From Porogramme epimiltina (lineage: Eukaryota; Basidiomycota; Agaricomycetes; Polyporales; Polyporaceae): a DNA stretch of 64,000 bases. Where the stretch lies: positions 56,452-120,451 of the forward strand of contig FTLJ01000184.1 of assembly GCA_900155495.1 (NCBI GenBank). Direction: 5' to 3'. The position numbers and the translations under genes are program-made. The notes below the pieces were generated by a model. It did no database searches and was not told the DNA's origin. It worked only from the letters and a program-made list of their open reading frames with translations. Shown piece by piece: positions 1-12,472 of the stretch (the stretch's first letter is position 1; every line of letters begins with the position of its first letter).

Positions 1-117
1 CAAGCTGATGATTCTGCGGTACTGCGGTACACTGGCTAATCATGTCATAGCACCCTATGAAGTGCAGGTTGGAGATATCTTGGACACTCCTCACCTAAAC
101 TCGTCGACAGCACGCGA

Positions 118-2290
118 TCAGCGAGTAGATCCGGCGTCATCCAACCAATCGAGGTTGACCTTTATGACTTTAAGACACGGTGACAACCTGGCAGACTTGA
201 AGATGACACTCTTCAGATCGAATGGTTCGCCGGTGGCCTGTGCATCATAATCAGCCTCGGAAGCCACGCCCTTAAGTAGCGAGACACAGACCATGAATAT
301 GTATCTCTCTTCCGGTCCGGTCGCCGTCTCGTCTGTCACCTACGCCAGCACAGTGCTGTCAGTTGCTCGTGGGTTGCCACGGACACTGTCGAGCGCACGC
401 ACCACTCCGATACCCCTCATGATGGCGTGCGCCATGGCTGAGAGAAGCTGCTTCCGCGGCCTTGACATGTGTGCTTCGTTCGTTGTGGTCCACACGGTGA
501 CTTGGCCTGTCTTCCGCAGCTGCCCCAATTTGTCCTGGGGCGGATCGAGCATGTGAGTGTCCCGTACGTGGTTGTGCGGCTTAGATGAACGATTGCGCCC
601 TCACATTAAAGCGGACTGCAGCCTTCATCTGCTTATCATCCTCTCCGAGCTTCCGTTCGTTGCGGGAGGTATCGAAAGCCGCCTCGTCGGGATCTCTGAG
701 ATCGTTCCCGGCCAACGCATCAGCCATGCTCATCTCGAACGATGTCTCCATAGTATAACTGCTCGGAGCGCCAGTGACCTAGAGAAGAAGGCGTCGCATT
801 AGTATCACACAGACGCGCGCTATATGGCCCGCTTACATTCTGGTCTTGAACAATCACTCGCAGAGGAGGTCTGGAGAGAGATGTGTCTGTGAAAGACGGA
901 GGCGGCTGCGATACGGCGGAGCCGTTCGTCTGCCTAGTATCCTCTTGACCAACGACGTTAGGATCGCAGTGGTCCGGAGTGGTAACCATCTATGAGGGCA
1001 CACACATATTAGTCATGAATAAGAAGTTAGTATATAACACGGACGGCGCTCATGCGCACCCGTTCGTCGGTCGAATGTTCACAAGTTGCAAGCTTATAAG
1101 CGATCTCCTCGGCAGCCTTAGAATGGGCTATGAACAGAGCTTGTAAGATGAGCTGGAAACCACGAGTCCATGGCACGGTGTTTCTATGAACTTCGTTCTG
1201 TAGTAGAGTCTATGCTCCATATGTGAGAGTTTGCCCGGCACTTGGTCGCATGTGAGCTCACGATTTGAGAGTGAGCGCTCTCGACATCACGACGCAGCGC
1301 GTCAGGGTGGATGATGTAAGTACGCTTCCACTCTTCCAACACGTGGATGAAACGGGCGATATGTTGGTTGAATTTGTTGAGGCTAGTCGCAGCCAACTCG
1401 CACTTTTGCCGACGTTCCACGGCATACCTAGAAACCATAATCCATGTCTCATACGTAGAAGCCTAGGAAGATGTAAGTGCTTGTCGCAGAGTGAATGTCT
1501 CGCGAATTGAGCTACCTTCGGCCCCGTCTTAGCTGTCAAACAGGAAAGGAGGGTCTCATCTCCCATGATGGCCGCGATGCTAGGGGCGACATCATCCCTC
1601 AATACAGCCATGGTCGGATTCACCAACTCGAAAGTCTATGAAGATGTCCAGTCGGTACATGTGCATAGAATTGGGTTGCCCACTGAATGTGCACAGGTAC
1701 TCACCAACCTCCAGAAGAGATTGTAGTCGATGATCGACGGATGACCCGGACAGAACAGTCTTTCCCACCAACTCTCTCCTCGGCTCCAAGCCTATAAAAT
1801 GTTGTTACTACCTCACCATGAGAACCGTCGAGGAAGGATCTCGTACCTTGAGCAGGGTACTCCGGTCAACCTTCAACCTGGCGTCCTGCGGAACATCGGC
1901 GTACGACTGCACGAAGGCGAGTATTGCGTCGAAGACTGCATTTTCACACAGGTCGTGGAAACCGCGAAAATCCTTGAAAAGGGAAGGGTAGTCATTGGTA
2001 TAGCCTGCGGCCTCCGAGGCATGTTTGAGCGTGTTCAATATACTAGAACAGACTTCTTCGGTGAAAATACAGCATCTAGGCTGAAGGATCTGCGTGTACT
2101 ATAGATGGTATGCGTGCGGTCAGCGTCGCGCCGTGAAGGTCCACTGCGTACGATACAAACTCACCTCGCGCACGACTCGATCAGGGACCGAGTCACCGCC
2201 ACGCTGAGATGGGGGATCAGGCTGTGTATTCGACTCGGGGTTCCGTTGACCAAAGGCTGCGCACAGAGGGACACAGTAGACGTTAGTCAT
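118..2290 (-). CDS. U2-A: unrecognised 11-exon gene, paralog A (516 aa)
   Basis: I do not recognise this family. Eleven exons join in phase 0 throughout: 2165-2290, 1847-2098, 1705-1791, 1516-1635, 1262-1462, 1060-1197, 837-989, 605-778, 403-534, 292-339 and 118-237, stop included. Every junction is GT-AG and aligns with the same junction in the copies at 12.5, 21.8 and 32.3 kb, which is the main support for the model. The first 300 residues look mostly helical. Exon 5 gives a heptad-like stretch around 'FNQHIARFIHVLEEWK'. The last 160 residues are the best conserved part and include 'MSRPRKQLLSAMAHAIM' and end with 'LPCLKV'-type sequence (here 'LSPCLKVIKVNLDW'). No signal peptide or clear membrane segment is seen. 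The Met start opens exon 1 in all paralogs. This copy has the most diverged N-terminal exon after D. It lies tail-to-tail with where an MDR gene would be, left of the window. Confidence 0.75.
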
Positions 2291-2334
2291 AGCTAGTAGG
2301 AATGAGATGAGAACTGAGAATCACAGAGAGCTCC

Positions 2335-2343
2335 TTTTAAATG
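2335..2343 (-). promoter_or_regulatory. TATA-like element upstream of U2-A
   Basis: On the minus strand the sequence reads ATTTAAAAG about 45 bases before the U2-A start codon. The position suits a core promoter. It differs from the element shared by copies B, C and D. Confidence 0.35.
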
Positions 2344-4440
2344 CCGGGTCTACGACATGTGGAGGATGGCATTACTACACCATGTCGCGAGCGGACTCGA
2401 GTCGGCACGTCCGAACCTAGGAGCGAAAGACGATCAGCGGTGTGACGACAGCCAATAGTCTTGGACAGGCGGGTGGAAAAGAAACCCGAGTGGGGCGGAT
2501 GTATGAAACGATTTATTCGCCGAACTTCGAGGGGCGACCTGATTGGGCAGATGGACGAGTGCGCGCCAGAAAGCCTGAAAAGAGTCGGAAGTGTCCAGCT
2601 CGGGCAATCGAGGGCAGTACCAGTTGGACAAGATATCTGAGACGGTGGGAAACCGGTGGAGGTCTTTGGGCCGTCGCCCGGTCGACGAAGCGAGTGGCCG
2701 GCCGGGGGCATCTTGGGAGCTTAAAAAGGACTTCAAGACGACGTCATCCAGCTAGAAAGAGACGCCGCTATCGCGGGCACTGCGGGATTATTCTGGCTAA
2801 TAGTGCCCCGGGCGATGGGCGGCATTCATAGAGAGCAATGATATTGAGCTCGGGGACGCACCTACGCTACCCCCTCGAGTCCTGAGCCTAGTCTCTCACC
2901 CTCGGCACCATCCCGCCTTGCGCCGTGGGCCCACGTGGCGGACGAGGCCCCTCGCGCAAACCGCGATGGCGATGTCAGGGTCGCCTACTACGGGGCTAAG
3001 CACGCCTCCCTGATCACCAGGCCCACCGTCACCGCCTATGGCCGGCCACCGCCTCGTCCGCGAGGGGACGGCTGTAGTAGCACTGAGAGTCTATTTGCTC
3101 CGACTCGACCCGGGCGAATCTCTGGTGGGTGGCTCGTGCCTGCCAATCAGATCCAGGCGCTTGTTCCCGCTCTCCCTCCGTGCCACTTGTCGTGCACTGT
3201 CTAATACGCTGTCGGACGGGGCGCGCGTCCGACTCGGTGCCCGTTCGCCGGACATCTCCGGCCGCGCTACTGCATATGAGCGCGGTCAATTGACTACCAT
3301 TGGGCCACCAGTTTGAATGCTATGGCACCGCCGCAACCGACGCAGAGGGAAGCCACCGGCGCTGTTAATTTCAATCCCATATCCAGCTTATCACCCGACC
3401 ACGCCGCGGTTTCGGTGCAGTAGGGCAAGCTCTGTGCATTCTGTCAGACTCTGCCAGTGTCAGACGCGTTATAGGTGCGATGACCCTCCCATGACAGGGT
3501 CCCGCCGGATGACATCCATTAAATCAACGCACCCATCATACTCACTGCCCACAGACCACTTGCCAGCGTCCTAGTACGCAATTCCAGCATAATGTTGCCC
3601 AGTCCGCAGCCGCAGCAGGAAGCCCACCACGCGCCCAACGCAGTCTTCATTCAGCGGTCTCTTCTTCATCTACTCACAGCTGTCTATTACATACACCCCA
3701 CCGATGCGCCCCCTCGTCCTTACGTCCTCAATCTTCCCGTCTGTTGTCGCCTCCTGTTAGTGTACGAGATTACGTATTGCGCGAGGTCGAATCACGACGC
3801 GCTGTAGCTTCCGGCATATTCCGTAGAAATTTTGTATTCTCGTTAGTGTCTCCTTACCTTACAAGTCGGCAGACTTGCAACGGACTTATCAAACAAGTTG
3901 ATCCAGTCAAGCGTAGTCCGTGACCAGCCGTTCGGAGCTCGAATCGGAAGTGAAAAAGCGGGTGTAAGTCGCCCCCAAAGCGGTCAAGTCGAACACGTTG
4001 ACACTCCGACAAGGCAAGTCCAAGTCAGGCGCAAGTTGGACTTGACTTAGAGGCCTGACTTGGCGGAGACACTAATTCTCATATATAAGACGCTTACGTA
4101 CGCTCCTGGTACGCGCTTATTCTTTGGCGTCCCTCACTTCCAGCTTCCCCGCCTATCTAGAACAAACTCGCCTTCCCTCCCGCCCGCTACGCCCATTGCC
4201 CGATCGAGCAAACCTACACCTCCCCCCTTGTCAATCGGACGCGAACCAATTGGGTAACAAGGTCGCGTTTGAAGATAGCGTCGCCACCCTACTATGCCAG
4301 CGTTCCCCGCGCCGCCCGCCCGCGCCGCCTGCCATGCGGCGCACGTGGCGCACGAGCCCCGTTCGCTCACGCAGGCGGCAGATATGAGGGGAGCTATCTG
4401 GGCTCGAACCGCCGCGCGGCTTTGTTCTTCTGGTACGCGC
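2344..4440. other. Intergenic duplicated block, no gene seen
   Basis: No supportable gene. At about 2680-2770 there is a segment (GTGGCCGGC, GGGAGCTTAAAAAGGA) that recurs upstream of U2-B near 14.94-15.0 kb and alone at 36.22-36.36 kb, so it is part of the old U2 upstream region. From about 3400 to 3780 the sequence matches blocks at 36.42-36.75 and 38.97-39.29 kb (shared TAATAGGTGCGA-like and ATTCCAGCATAA segments). Short open frames here show no family signal. Confidence 0.5.
3840..4060. repeat. AAGTC/GACTT-rich short-repeat block
   Basis: The motif AAGTC and its complement GACTT occur many times here, including CAAGTCCAAGTC and GGACTTGACTT in opposite orientation. Clustered short inverted motifs of this kind resemble the subterminal region of a TIR transposon. 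I could not find matching terminal repeats, so the element, if any, is not delimited. Confidence 0.4.
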
Positions 4441-4454
4441 CGCCGTCTCACCCT

Positions 4455-4790
4455 CCTCATCTTCGACGGCGCGCGGGGTGCCGTCCGAGTCTTCGGAGCG
4501 CACGTTGTCCACTGCAATGCGGTCTCCTGGGCCGCCGCCGTCCGGCTCAGCTCGTTCCTCGTCACACTAGCTAAACACGCACACCCCAGCCTGGCAGGCC
4601 CTCGTCTTCTCTGAGCACGACGCCGTTCGCGTCCGCGGAATGCTACACGTTGTCAATATCTGGGGACTCGGCGAAGTCACACAGGTGTGGTTGGAGGAGT
4701 GGTTCGAAGAGGACGTATTCAAGGGTCATACTCACAACAGGCATTGCCGCGTTTTCAGCCTCATCCCACACGCACTTGCGTGCTCACGTC
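4455..4790 (+). pseudogene. SEC13: SEC13 fragment (exon 6 region)
   Basis: This aligns with exon 6 of the intact SEC13 gene at 54.06 kb. Recognisable pieces are TCTTCGGAGCGCACG (matching TCTTCGAAGCGCACG), the GCGGTCTCCTGGGCC (NAVSWA) stretch, and the region encoding the G-x-G-E-x-T plus 'EEW' segment near 4660-4710. The frame is shifted and the flanking exons are missing. It is transcribed, if at all, as part of a repeat. Confidence 0.6.
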
Positions 4791-4983
4791 TCCGCGAACA
4801 TTAACGCGTCGCGGGGCCACAGGGAGCCCGCGACAGGCTGCCGGAATACTTTACACCACCCAGCCACGTGTTCAAATGCCGAAGTCTGCTCGTCCGTGTC
4901 CACGCTCAGGCAAATTGCGGGAGCTCGGCCTCGGGGGCCCGTTCGCACGCTCCGACGTCTCTAGCGGTACCGAACGATGCCGA

Positions 4984-5784
4984 TTAACGTACACTGTAGC
5001 CTTCATCGCCTCCGAGCCAATACACTTCGTCTTTACATCCTCTCAACCTCCCTGTCTGTGGTCTCCCGCGCGGGCAGTTCGTCAGTCTTACGGCAATTAA
5101 TCGCACCGGAGACTCTTGGGTAAGGCGTACCATGCCCAACATGACACGTTCAGATACGACGCCGCGCCACCATTCCGCCACACCCTTCTGTGCCCGATCC
5201 GCGCAGCACACGAATATCCTCCGCCCACACCTCCCGCACGACAGGAGAGAGCCCAACGCCGTGTACCGTTTTCTCTCCAGATCGGCCCCGCCAGCGCGGG
5301 CCAATAACTTCACCCCTGCCTTCCCGTAGAGAGCTTGTTTAGCCACCGTGACCCCGCAGCCCCTGACAGGCTCACCCCCGACCTCCGCTCCGACCCCGAC
5401 CCCGAGCTCAACCTCACTCCTAGCAGCCTGAGGTTCCATGCACGGGTCACCATCGCTGCTCCTCGACACTTCGGCGAAGACAAACGCGAGAGTGGTACGG
5501 GCACGGGTGTGGGCTCGCGCGCGGCGAGCGGCCCTTCTCTGCCACTGCGCGCCACCGCGCGCGTTGTCCGCGCGGCCTAGGTACCCCTCTGCGGCGCACG
5601 AGCTTGCGCCTGCATCTGCGAACGCGGCATCTGCGAACGCGAACGCACACGCCCGCCGAAACGTGTGCGTGCGAGCGTCGGCTGCAGGCCGACGTGCGCG
5701 CCGCGTGCTGCGTGGGGCGGCTTCACCATGGCGTAGTGTGCATTCGGGGGAGTAGCTATATGACATTTTTGTTTCACTTTTCAC
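4984..5784 (-). other. Long GC-rich open frame in duplicated block R (266 codons)
   Basis: A 266-codon frame is open on the minus strand, but it lies in very GC-rich sequence where stops are rare by chance. The segment 'FAFADAAFADAG...LGRADNARGG' aligns loosely with the minus-strand frames at 36.95-37.25 kb and 39.56-39.75 kb, which read '(D/N)GAFAD' then 'FVRRWCARVAD'. Those copies have different stops and shifts. This may be a remnant exon of an unidentified gene repeated with the array. I see no known domain and give it low confidence as a real protein. Confidence 0.25.
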
Positions 5785-5789
5785 TACGA

Positions 5790-6080
5790 GGAAGGTGGTA
5801 AATTGTATGGTCTTGGAGGAGATGACTCACTAAATGGCGCCCATGGGAAAAGATAGTGTTTCTCGAGGCTTTGCATGTCATACAAGTGTTGCACCGCACG
5901 GGTCGCACCTACTACTAGTAGTTGCAGAACTGAGAATGTGAACTCCCTACGTGTAACATATACTCTCGACTGATTCGCTTAAAATCATATAAAAGTACAC
6001 GCGTACATGGGGTACAAAAGTAGACAGTGTTGATAGCTCAAGAAACCATCAAGATTTATACGAAAGAATCTGATCAAACC
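5790..6080. repeat. Spacer block S, 3' side of U1
   Basis: A block that recurs between SEC13 fragments and the 3' end of U1 at 26.72-27.06, 37.50-37.89 and 40.33-40.71 kb. Shared words include CACCTACTACTAGTA and TTGC(A/G)GAAC. No coding frame is conserved across the four copies. It marks the SEC13-fragment/U1 junction that has been duplicated as a unit. Confidence 0.55.
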
Positions 6081-6143
6081 TATCATAGCATATGGTCATC
6101 GTTCGCGTCAATATCTAGTGTGGTAACAAGCAGCGTACCTCCG

Positions 6144-8050
6144 TTATACTCTCTCTAAATGTAGTCGATTGTCCCCCAGTGCCAGCGGAACCTAGCTCAA
6201 TCACAGACGTAAGCTGGACGAAGCCATGTGTGAGTGTACCACCGACTAAGCCTTGAGAGGACACAGATAGCGCACCTGACCGCTCCTAAGGCCTTCGGCA
6301 CGCCGCTTGAACTCCATGCTCGGTAAAGCACCCGAAGAGTATTGTTGTCGCCTTTCGAGGGTATCGCGTATTGGCCCCGCCCGGGCATTGAGCGTCGCGA
6401 GGAGCGAGTTGACATACACTGTGGACTCTCAATCAGCAGGAGAGCACCACGGCCGGAGGTAAGGAGGGACGTACACTTGCTGTACACAAAATAGAACCCG
6501 AAATAGACGAAGTTTCCCGGGAGGGCAGTAAACTGCCGTGGCGATCTTCAGATGAATAGGGGTCATGCATGATGAGGGATTGGCGAGACGTACGGTGATC
6601 AGCGAAATCAGCGCGCACACGCTAGTCAAGAGGCCGGTGTTGATGGAGTACCTCATCAGGAGTAACACGACAGAGTCAGACCTGCGGAAATAGTTAATCG
6701 GACGTGTGTCTCATCACCACTGGGGGCGGTAGTGACGGTGAACTAGCCTTCCGACGCCGGTTACCATACTCTTCAGCAGCCAGCATTGAGAGACAGTGAC
6801 GATAGCGTCGGCAGCGAGGTCTACAGCCATACCCGTCCAGAAGCACCACTATGATATTCACTCATAAGTTCTCGTTGAGATTAATAGCAGGGATGGCCCT
6901 CATACCGAGAACTTGTGCACCTCGAAGAGAAGTTGCACGGAGAGCCTATGAGGGTAAACTGCATGAGTAAAGATCCGGGTCGTCAATGATTGGGACTCAC
7001 CCCTTGGCTGCAAAATCTGATATTGCGGGTGTGATTATTCAGTATGAGCTCAGGACATCGATGCCTCAGTCCGCTTACAAAACCCGTCGGCTGATTCCAA
7101 GTTAGACTCGATATTTAATGCATAGGGACAGGATTCTCACACATCGCGAAGAGAGATAGTCCGTTCTAGCGTGATTCAGTGAGCACAGGGGAAAGTGCGT
7201 AGTGAAATGCAATGCTCACGATGACGTATACGGGGATTACCCAATAGCCGCTGCTCACTGGGATGAGGGTCATTATTCCGACTATGTACATCCAGGCATT
7301 CTCAAACGTACGTCGCAGTATTCTTGCACTGAATATTCTGCCAGATAGGATCTGTAAGCCTGTCGTGCCGGTTGAGGACATGTGACCTCGACTCACGCTC
7401 GAACGAAAGTATTACTGACAAGCTGTACAATCGCGAATGACTGTCAACGCTGTGTGTGTATCCTATAAAGTGAAAGCTCTACCGAAACAACGACCATAGC
7501 CTGCACCGCAGTGGAGATCAGTGGTTTCTCCATTGGATAGATCGCGAAGGTGCTCACCGCTAAACTCCTATATCCGTCCAACATGAGCAAGCAAGAAGCT
7601 GTCAGCACAAGAAGCGACTTACCAGATGGGCCTCAGTACTCCAGTCAGATTTCCAAAATCAGTTACAAGGTATTGATACATAGTAATAGTTAAGAAAACC
7701 ATGTGGATCGTGTCAATGAGCCTATTATTGAGTGAGCGATAACGTCAGTTTATAACGAGAAGACGCCAACCATAAGCATAACACCGATCCACGGAGCATG
7801 GCCTCATCTGTGAACTGGTGACTGAAATACAGCCATGTCTGCAGGGTTGTAAGGCCGTAGAATCTAGTCGTGGCGCGTCAGCCGTACTGGGAGGCGCGAC
7901 ATAGACTGGTGGAACATACGCGCAAGTGACCGCGAATCCCAGGAACGTTGCGCCGAGAGTGCTATTCAAGTCGAGTGACATCAGCTCAGGAGGTATCTGG
8001 AAACCCGGACTACTGGCGTTGAAGCCAGGAACGGCGGGTAGAGATGTCAT
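6144..8050 (-). CDS. U1-B: DUF6534-like multi-span membrane protein, intact copy (about 330 aa)
   Basis: Exons: 7920-8050, 7771-7863, 7623-7721, 7558-7567, 7483-7500, 7397-7422, 7220-7337, 7001-7007, 6906-6958, 6748-6848, 6594-6681, 6475-6532, 6276-6418 and 6144-6191. All join in frame. The N-terminus has 'LNSTLGATFLGFAVTC', followed by 'YGLTTLQTWLYF' and 'LIDTIHM', and the C-terminal part has 'RYSINTGLLTSVCALI' and 'SKLYVNSLLATLNAR'. These are hallmarks I know from Agaricomycete DUF6534 proteins, predicted seven-helix membrane proteins of unknown role. Exons of 10, 18 and 7 bases are unusual but needed for phase. The intron after 6748 starts with GC rather than GT; copy D has GT there. The last exon is uncertain: reading on from 6276 instead stops at 6245. 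The gene lies head-to-head with the SEC13 copy to its right. Confidence 0.75.
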
Positions 8051-8985
8051 GGGGGAACTTGAAGTGAACGCGCAACGAAGGCGACCGGAGATTGCGAGGT
8101 CCTGGAGGGGGGGCGTTGAGCAGTTGGGAGATCAAACTGCGAGTTTATGAAGGCGGTAGTGGTTAGAGTTTGTTCGAGAGCGAACTTTGAGAATGGAACG
8201 AAGATACCGTGAACGTCGACGAACATGTGTCTTACCGCGGGCAGCACTCTTGGGCAAGGGGGCTGCCGTTCGACGATGTCCGACGGTTTATAATCCCAGC
8301 AGAGAGCGGCCGTCCTGTCCACTGGAGAAGTCGAGGTGGCAGCGCCACTCGTCACATCTGTCGGCCGTCTGATAGCAACGGTGCGTCTTGCGGGGTTTGG
8401 GAACGACGATCTCCCTCCGGAGGTAATGAGCCGTGATGCCGAGGCTGTGCGAGATTAGAAAAGTACAGCTATGTCGCCTCCTGCTGGAAGTAAGAGTTAC
8501 TAACATGGGCCTGTATCAGCAGGAGACACCCATTACGATACTACAGATCTATTTGACGTACTGGCATTGCTCATATCGTTCACCGGAAGATGAACTTTAC
8601 GAAGGGGCTACTTCCACCTCACTGTTGTTCGACATACACGCTGTCGCAGGTCACCAAGGGCATGTGGTCAGTTCACACGGACAAGGATAGGTTTGAGCCC
8701 CGCGTGAAGGGTAGGAGCCACTTCGTGCATAGAACGAACACAAGTTTATCAAGTTCTGTCTAAAGCCCCAACCACATGATGATCTTCAATGGTCAGTAGC
8801 GAGATTCGAAGCGATAATGGGAAAGCTCACATAGGCTCTATATATTTGAGAGGGAAAAAATCATAACAGAGTGAAGCGGCGAATGGCGGGTTCGAACTGT
8901 TGAGGATCATGATGGAGGCGTGCTTCAAGCTTGACTCAGGGATGCCAAGGAAGCGCGCTGCATAGGAAACTCGAACCGGTTCGGT
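8051..8985. repeat. U1 upstream region, conserved in three copies
   Basis: The sequence 5' of U1-B matches the region 5' of U1-D (29.03-29.88 kb) and a solitary copy at 45.17-45.72 kb. Shared words include TTTGTTCGA(G/A)(A/G)GCGAA, TGTATCAGC(A/G)GGAGAC and AAGTT(T/C)TAT. It is the shared promoter interval between U1 and SEC13. A minus-strand frame in it ('HYLRREIV') is broken by a stop in copy D, so I do not call a gene. Confidence 0.5.
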
Positions 8986-8989
8986 TGTC

Positions 8990-9970
8990 CCCGTTGAGTT
9001 GAACTAGCCTCCGTAACACTTACCCATAGGATCGTACATCTCTCAACACGCTTCAACCTCCTCTCAGCCGTCCTGACTCCTCCTCATCAGACCTAGCTGA
9101 ACGACTACGGGAAATGACTCGCAAACAGGCTCCCCTGATACCCGGTGAAAGTTTCCTACGTGGTCGACGGCGAGGCGCAGCGGTTTTGTGCTCTCATCAA
9201 GCCCTGCAAGTCTAATCCGGCAGTCCACCTAGGCACACGCGAAGTTCAGCCAGATTCTCTGGTTGCATTCGTGCGACCAGAGTGTCAGTCAGAAGGCGCA
9301 GTGCGGCGGGAAATCGGGCGCAGGTGGCTGGTCAAAGGTCAAGGAGCACACGCTTCTGGTACGTCAACAGCCCAAGTCATGGTCTATGTTCCTGACGCCT
9401 CCTAGTAAACCCAGCTTAATAGGCACCCTACTACACTATGAACTGGGTGCAATCCTCACCTATATGTCCTCAGAGAGTATCATCTCTTCCCTCACCTTCA
9501 AAAGTACGTCCCATACCTCTTAGTGTACTCATCTAAGCCCTATCCTTACTCAACCGTCTTTCTCCCGTTTCCGCCCCAAGTATGAAGCGCTTGGCCTTTG
9601 TTGCTCGCGTGGCTGCATCACTGCCGCGTTACAGGTGCGCTCATTCGCCTCCCTTCTCCCCACCTTCGGTCGTTTGAGGGGTGGGGCATCAGAAATGTGT
9701 GCTTACACGCTGTCGGCGTGTTGGCAGAATAAAACCATTCTCAACTGGATAAAAGACAAGCCCTCTGCGCCATCGCACAAGACCGTGCTCGATTCCGTCT
9801 CGTGGCCTATTGTCTCCGCGACAGGCAGGCTCCCCGACATCGTCTGGCGCGCCTAGTGGTCGCCCTCAGTTCCTCGCTGTATCCTGCGGTGACGCTGAGA
9901 TGGCTATGTGGAAGAAGGGCCTCAAAGGGCCTATTGGAGCTCGCGTGAGCGAGGTGGCGAGTTAGGGGTA
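8990..9970 (+). pseudogene. SEC13: SEC13 pseudogene, copy B
   Basis: This follows the exon order of the intact gene from exon 3 (CTACGGGAAATGACTCGCAA, matching YGKRLAT) to the last exon (AAGACCGTGCTCGATTCCGT, then the region of the final stop near 9963). Exon 3 has lost bases, exon 4 is frame-shifted, and most of exon 6, including the second and third quarter of the propeller, is deleted. The 3' flank GGGACTTTCAAGGAACCGCGGA matches the flank of the intact gene. It cannot give a WD40 propeller. Confidence 0.85.
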
Positions 9971-10430
9971 GGGTGGGGACTTTCAAGGAACCGCGGAAGG
10001 TTTTAGCATACCAAAGGCAGGGTTGTAGACTATACGAACAGTACGTACATCGATGTTTCCGAACCATTTTTTACGCTTTGAAACGCAATATATTTTGAGC
10101 ATACTGAGTGACTCTCGGCATAACAGGCTCACCTCAATTACACATTCGCCGGCTCGGCGTCCGATGCCTCCTTCCTTCGCAAACACCATTCCTGCCCTGG
10201 TCCTCTAGTGCCGGCTCACGGCATCTACTACAGCCCGGGGTTTACCTATCTCATCATATCACACCCCGGGACGATCAAGCTCTCATCTCATTCGAGGGCC
10301 GATAAAGGCGATGCTGATACAGCAAGACGGAGATCCCGCCATTGATGAGTAAGCCCGAGGCGACCCGCGCAGGCCACCACTGTGGCAACCCAGGGCTACG
10401 CACAGGCACAAAGTACGATGAGGGATGGAT
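9971..10430. repeat. Spacer P between SEC13 and MDR
   Basis: An intergenic block shared with 30.70-31.30 and 46.99-47.55 kb. Shared words include ACTTTCAAGGAACCGCGGA, CGTCCGA(T/C)GCCTCCTTCCT and GCCCGAGGCG(A/G)CCCGCGCAGGC. Frames are not conserved between the copies, so I see regulatory or neutral sequence, not a gene. Confidence 0.5.
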
Positions 10431-10438
10431 GTATAAAG
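10431..10438 (+). promoter_or_regulatory. TATA box of the MDR gene
   Basis: GTATAAAG lies about 120 bases before the ATG at 10557. The same position in the other copies is weaker (GTGTATAGAGG near 31.17 kb; ACGTATGAAGGG near 47.43 kb), where the gene is broken. Confidence 0.5.
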
Positions 10439-10556
10439 GGCTGACGAGGAAGTGCTGTGAGATTCAGTACGTTCAGTCTTTCCTCACCTCATGAACACTG
10501 GTATTTACTTCACTTGACTCACTTCAGAGCCACCACGTTCTACCCCCTCCCCTGCA

Positions 10557-12059
<1,503 letters not shown>

Positions 12060-12472
12060 ACTCGGCGCACTGTGTGAACAGATTCCAAATGTGACATCAT
12101 TTCTATGACTCCGATACAACTCCGCACGATAGCATTGTCTCGCAACGAGAACCAGGCGAGGGAAACTTTGCGGGCCATACCCACATATCCGAAAGCTACG
12201 GTCAGACCGGATGGGATAAAATACGGGTCGGCCCTCGCAGTTTGGCACCCAATTGTTGTATACTTCCGAGAATCAGGATGATACTGCGGTACACTAGCTA
12301 TTCCTCTGCTATAGAGTGCAGGTTGGAAGTATCCAAGATGCTTGTCACCTAACCTCGTCGATAAAGCCCTCCTACTCGGAGTTGTCCATGTTACATACGA
12401 TACCAAGGCTACCCTAGATCAGCGAAAGGGGTATGTGGGACTACACTGCGTAGTAGCACGCCAAGCACAAGA
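12060..12472. other. Tail-to-tail intergenic region MDR/U2-B
   Basis: About 410 bases between two convergent genes. It is conserved in copy C (21.33-21.77 kb), for example TTCCAAATGTGA and TCTCGCAACGAGAAC, and its end matches bases 1-117 of the window. No gene is seen. It must hold both 3' ends. Confidence 0.5.
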
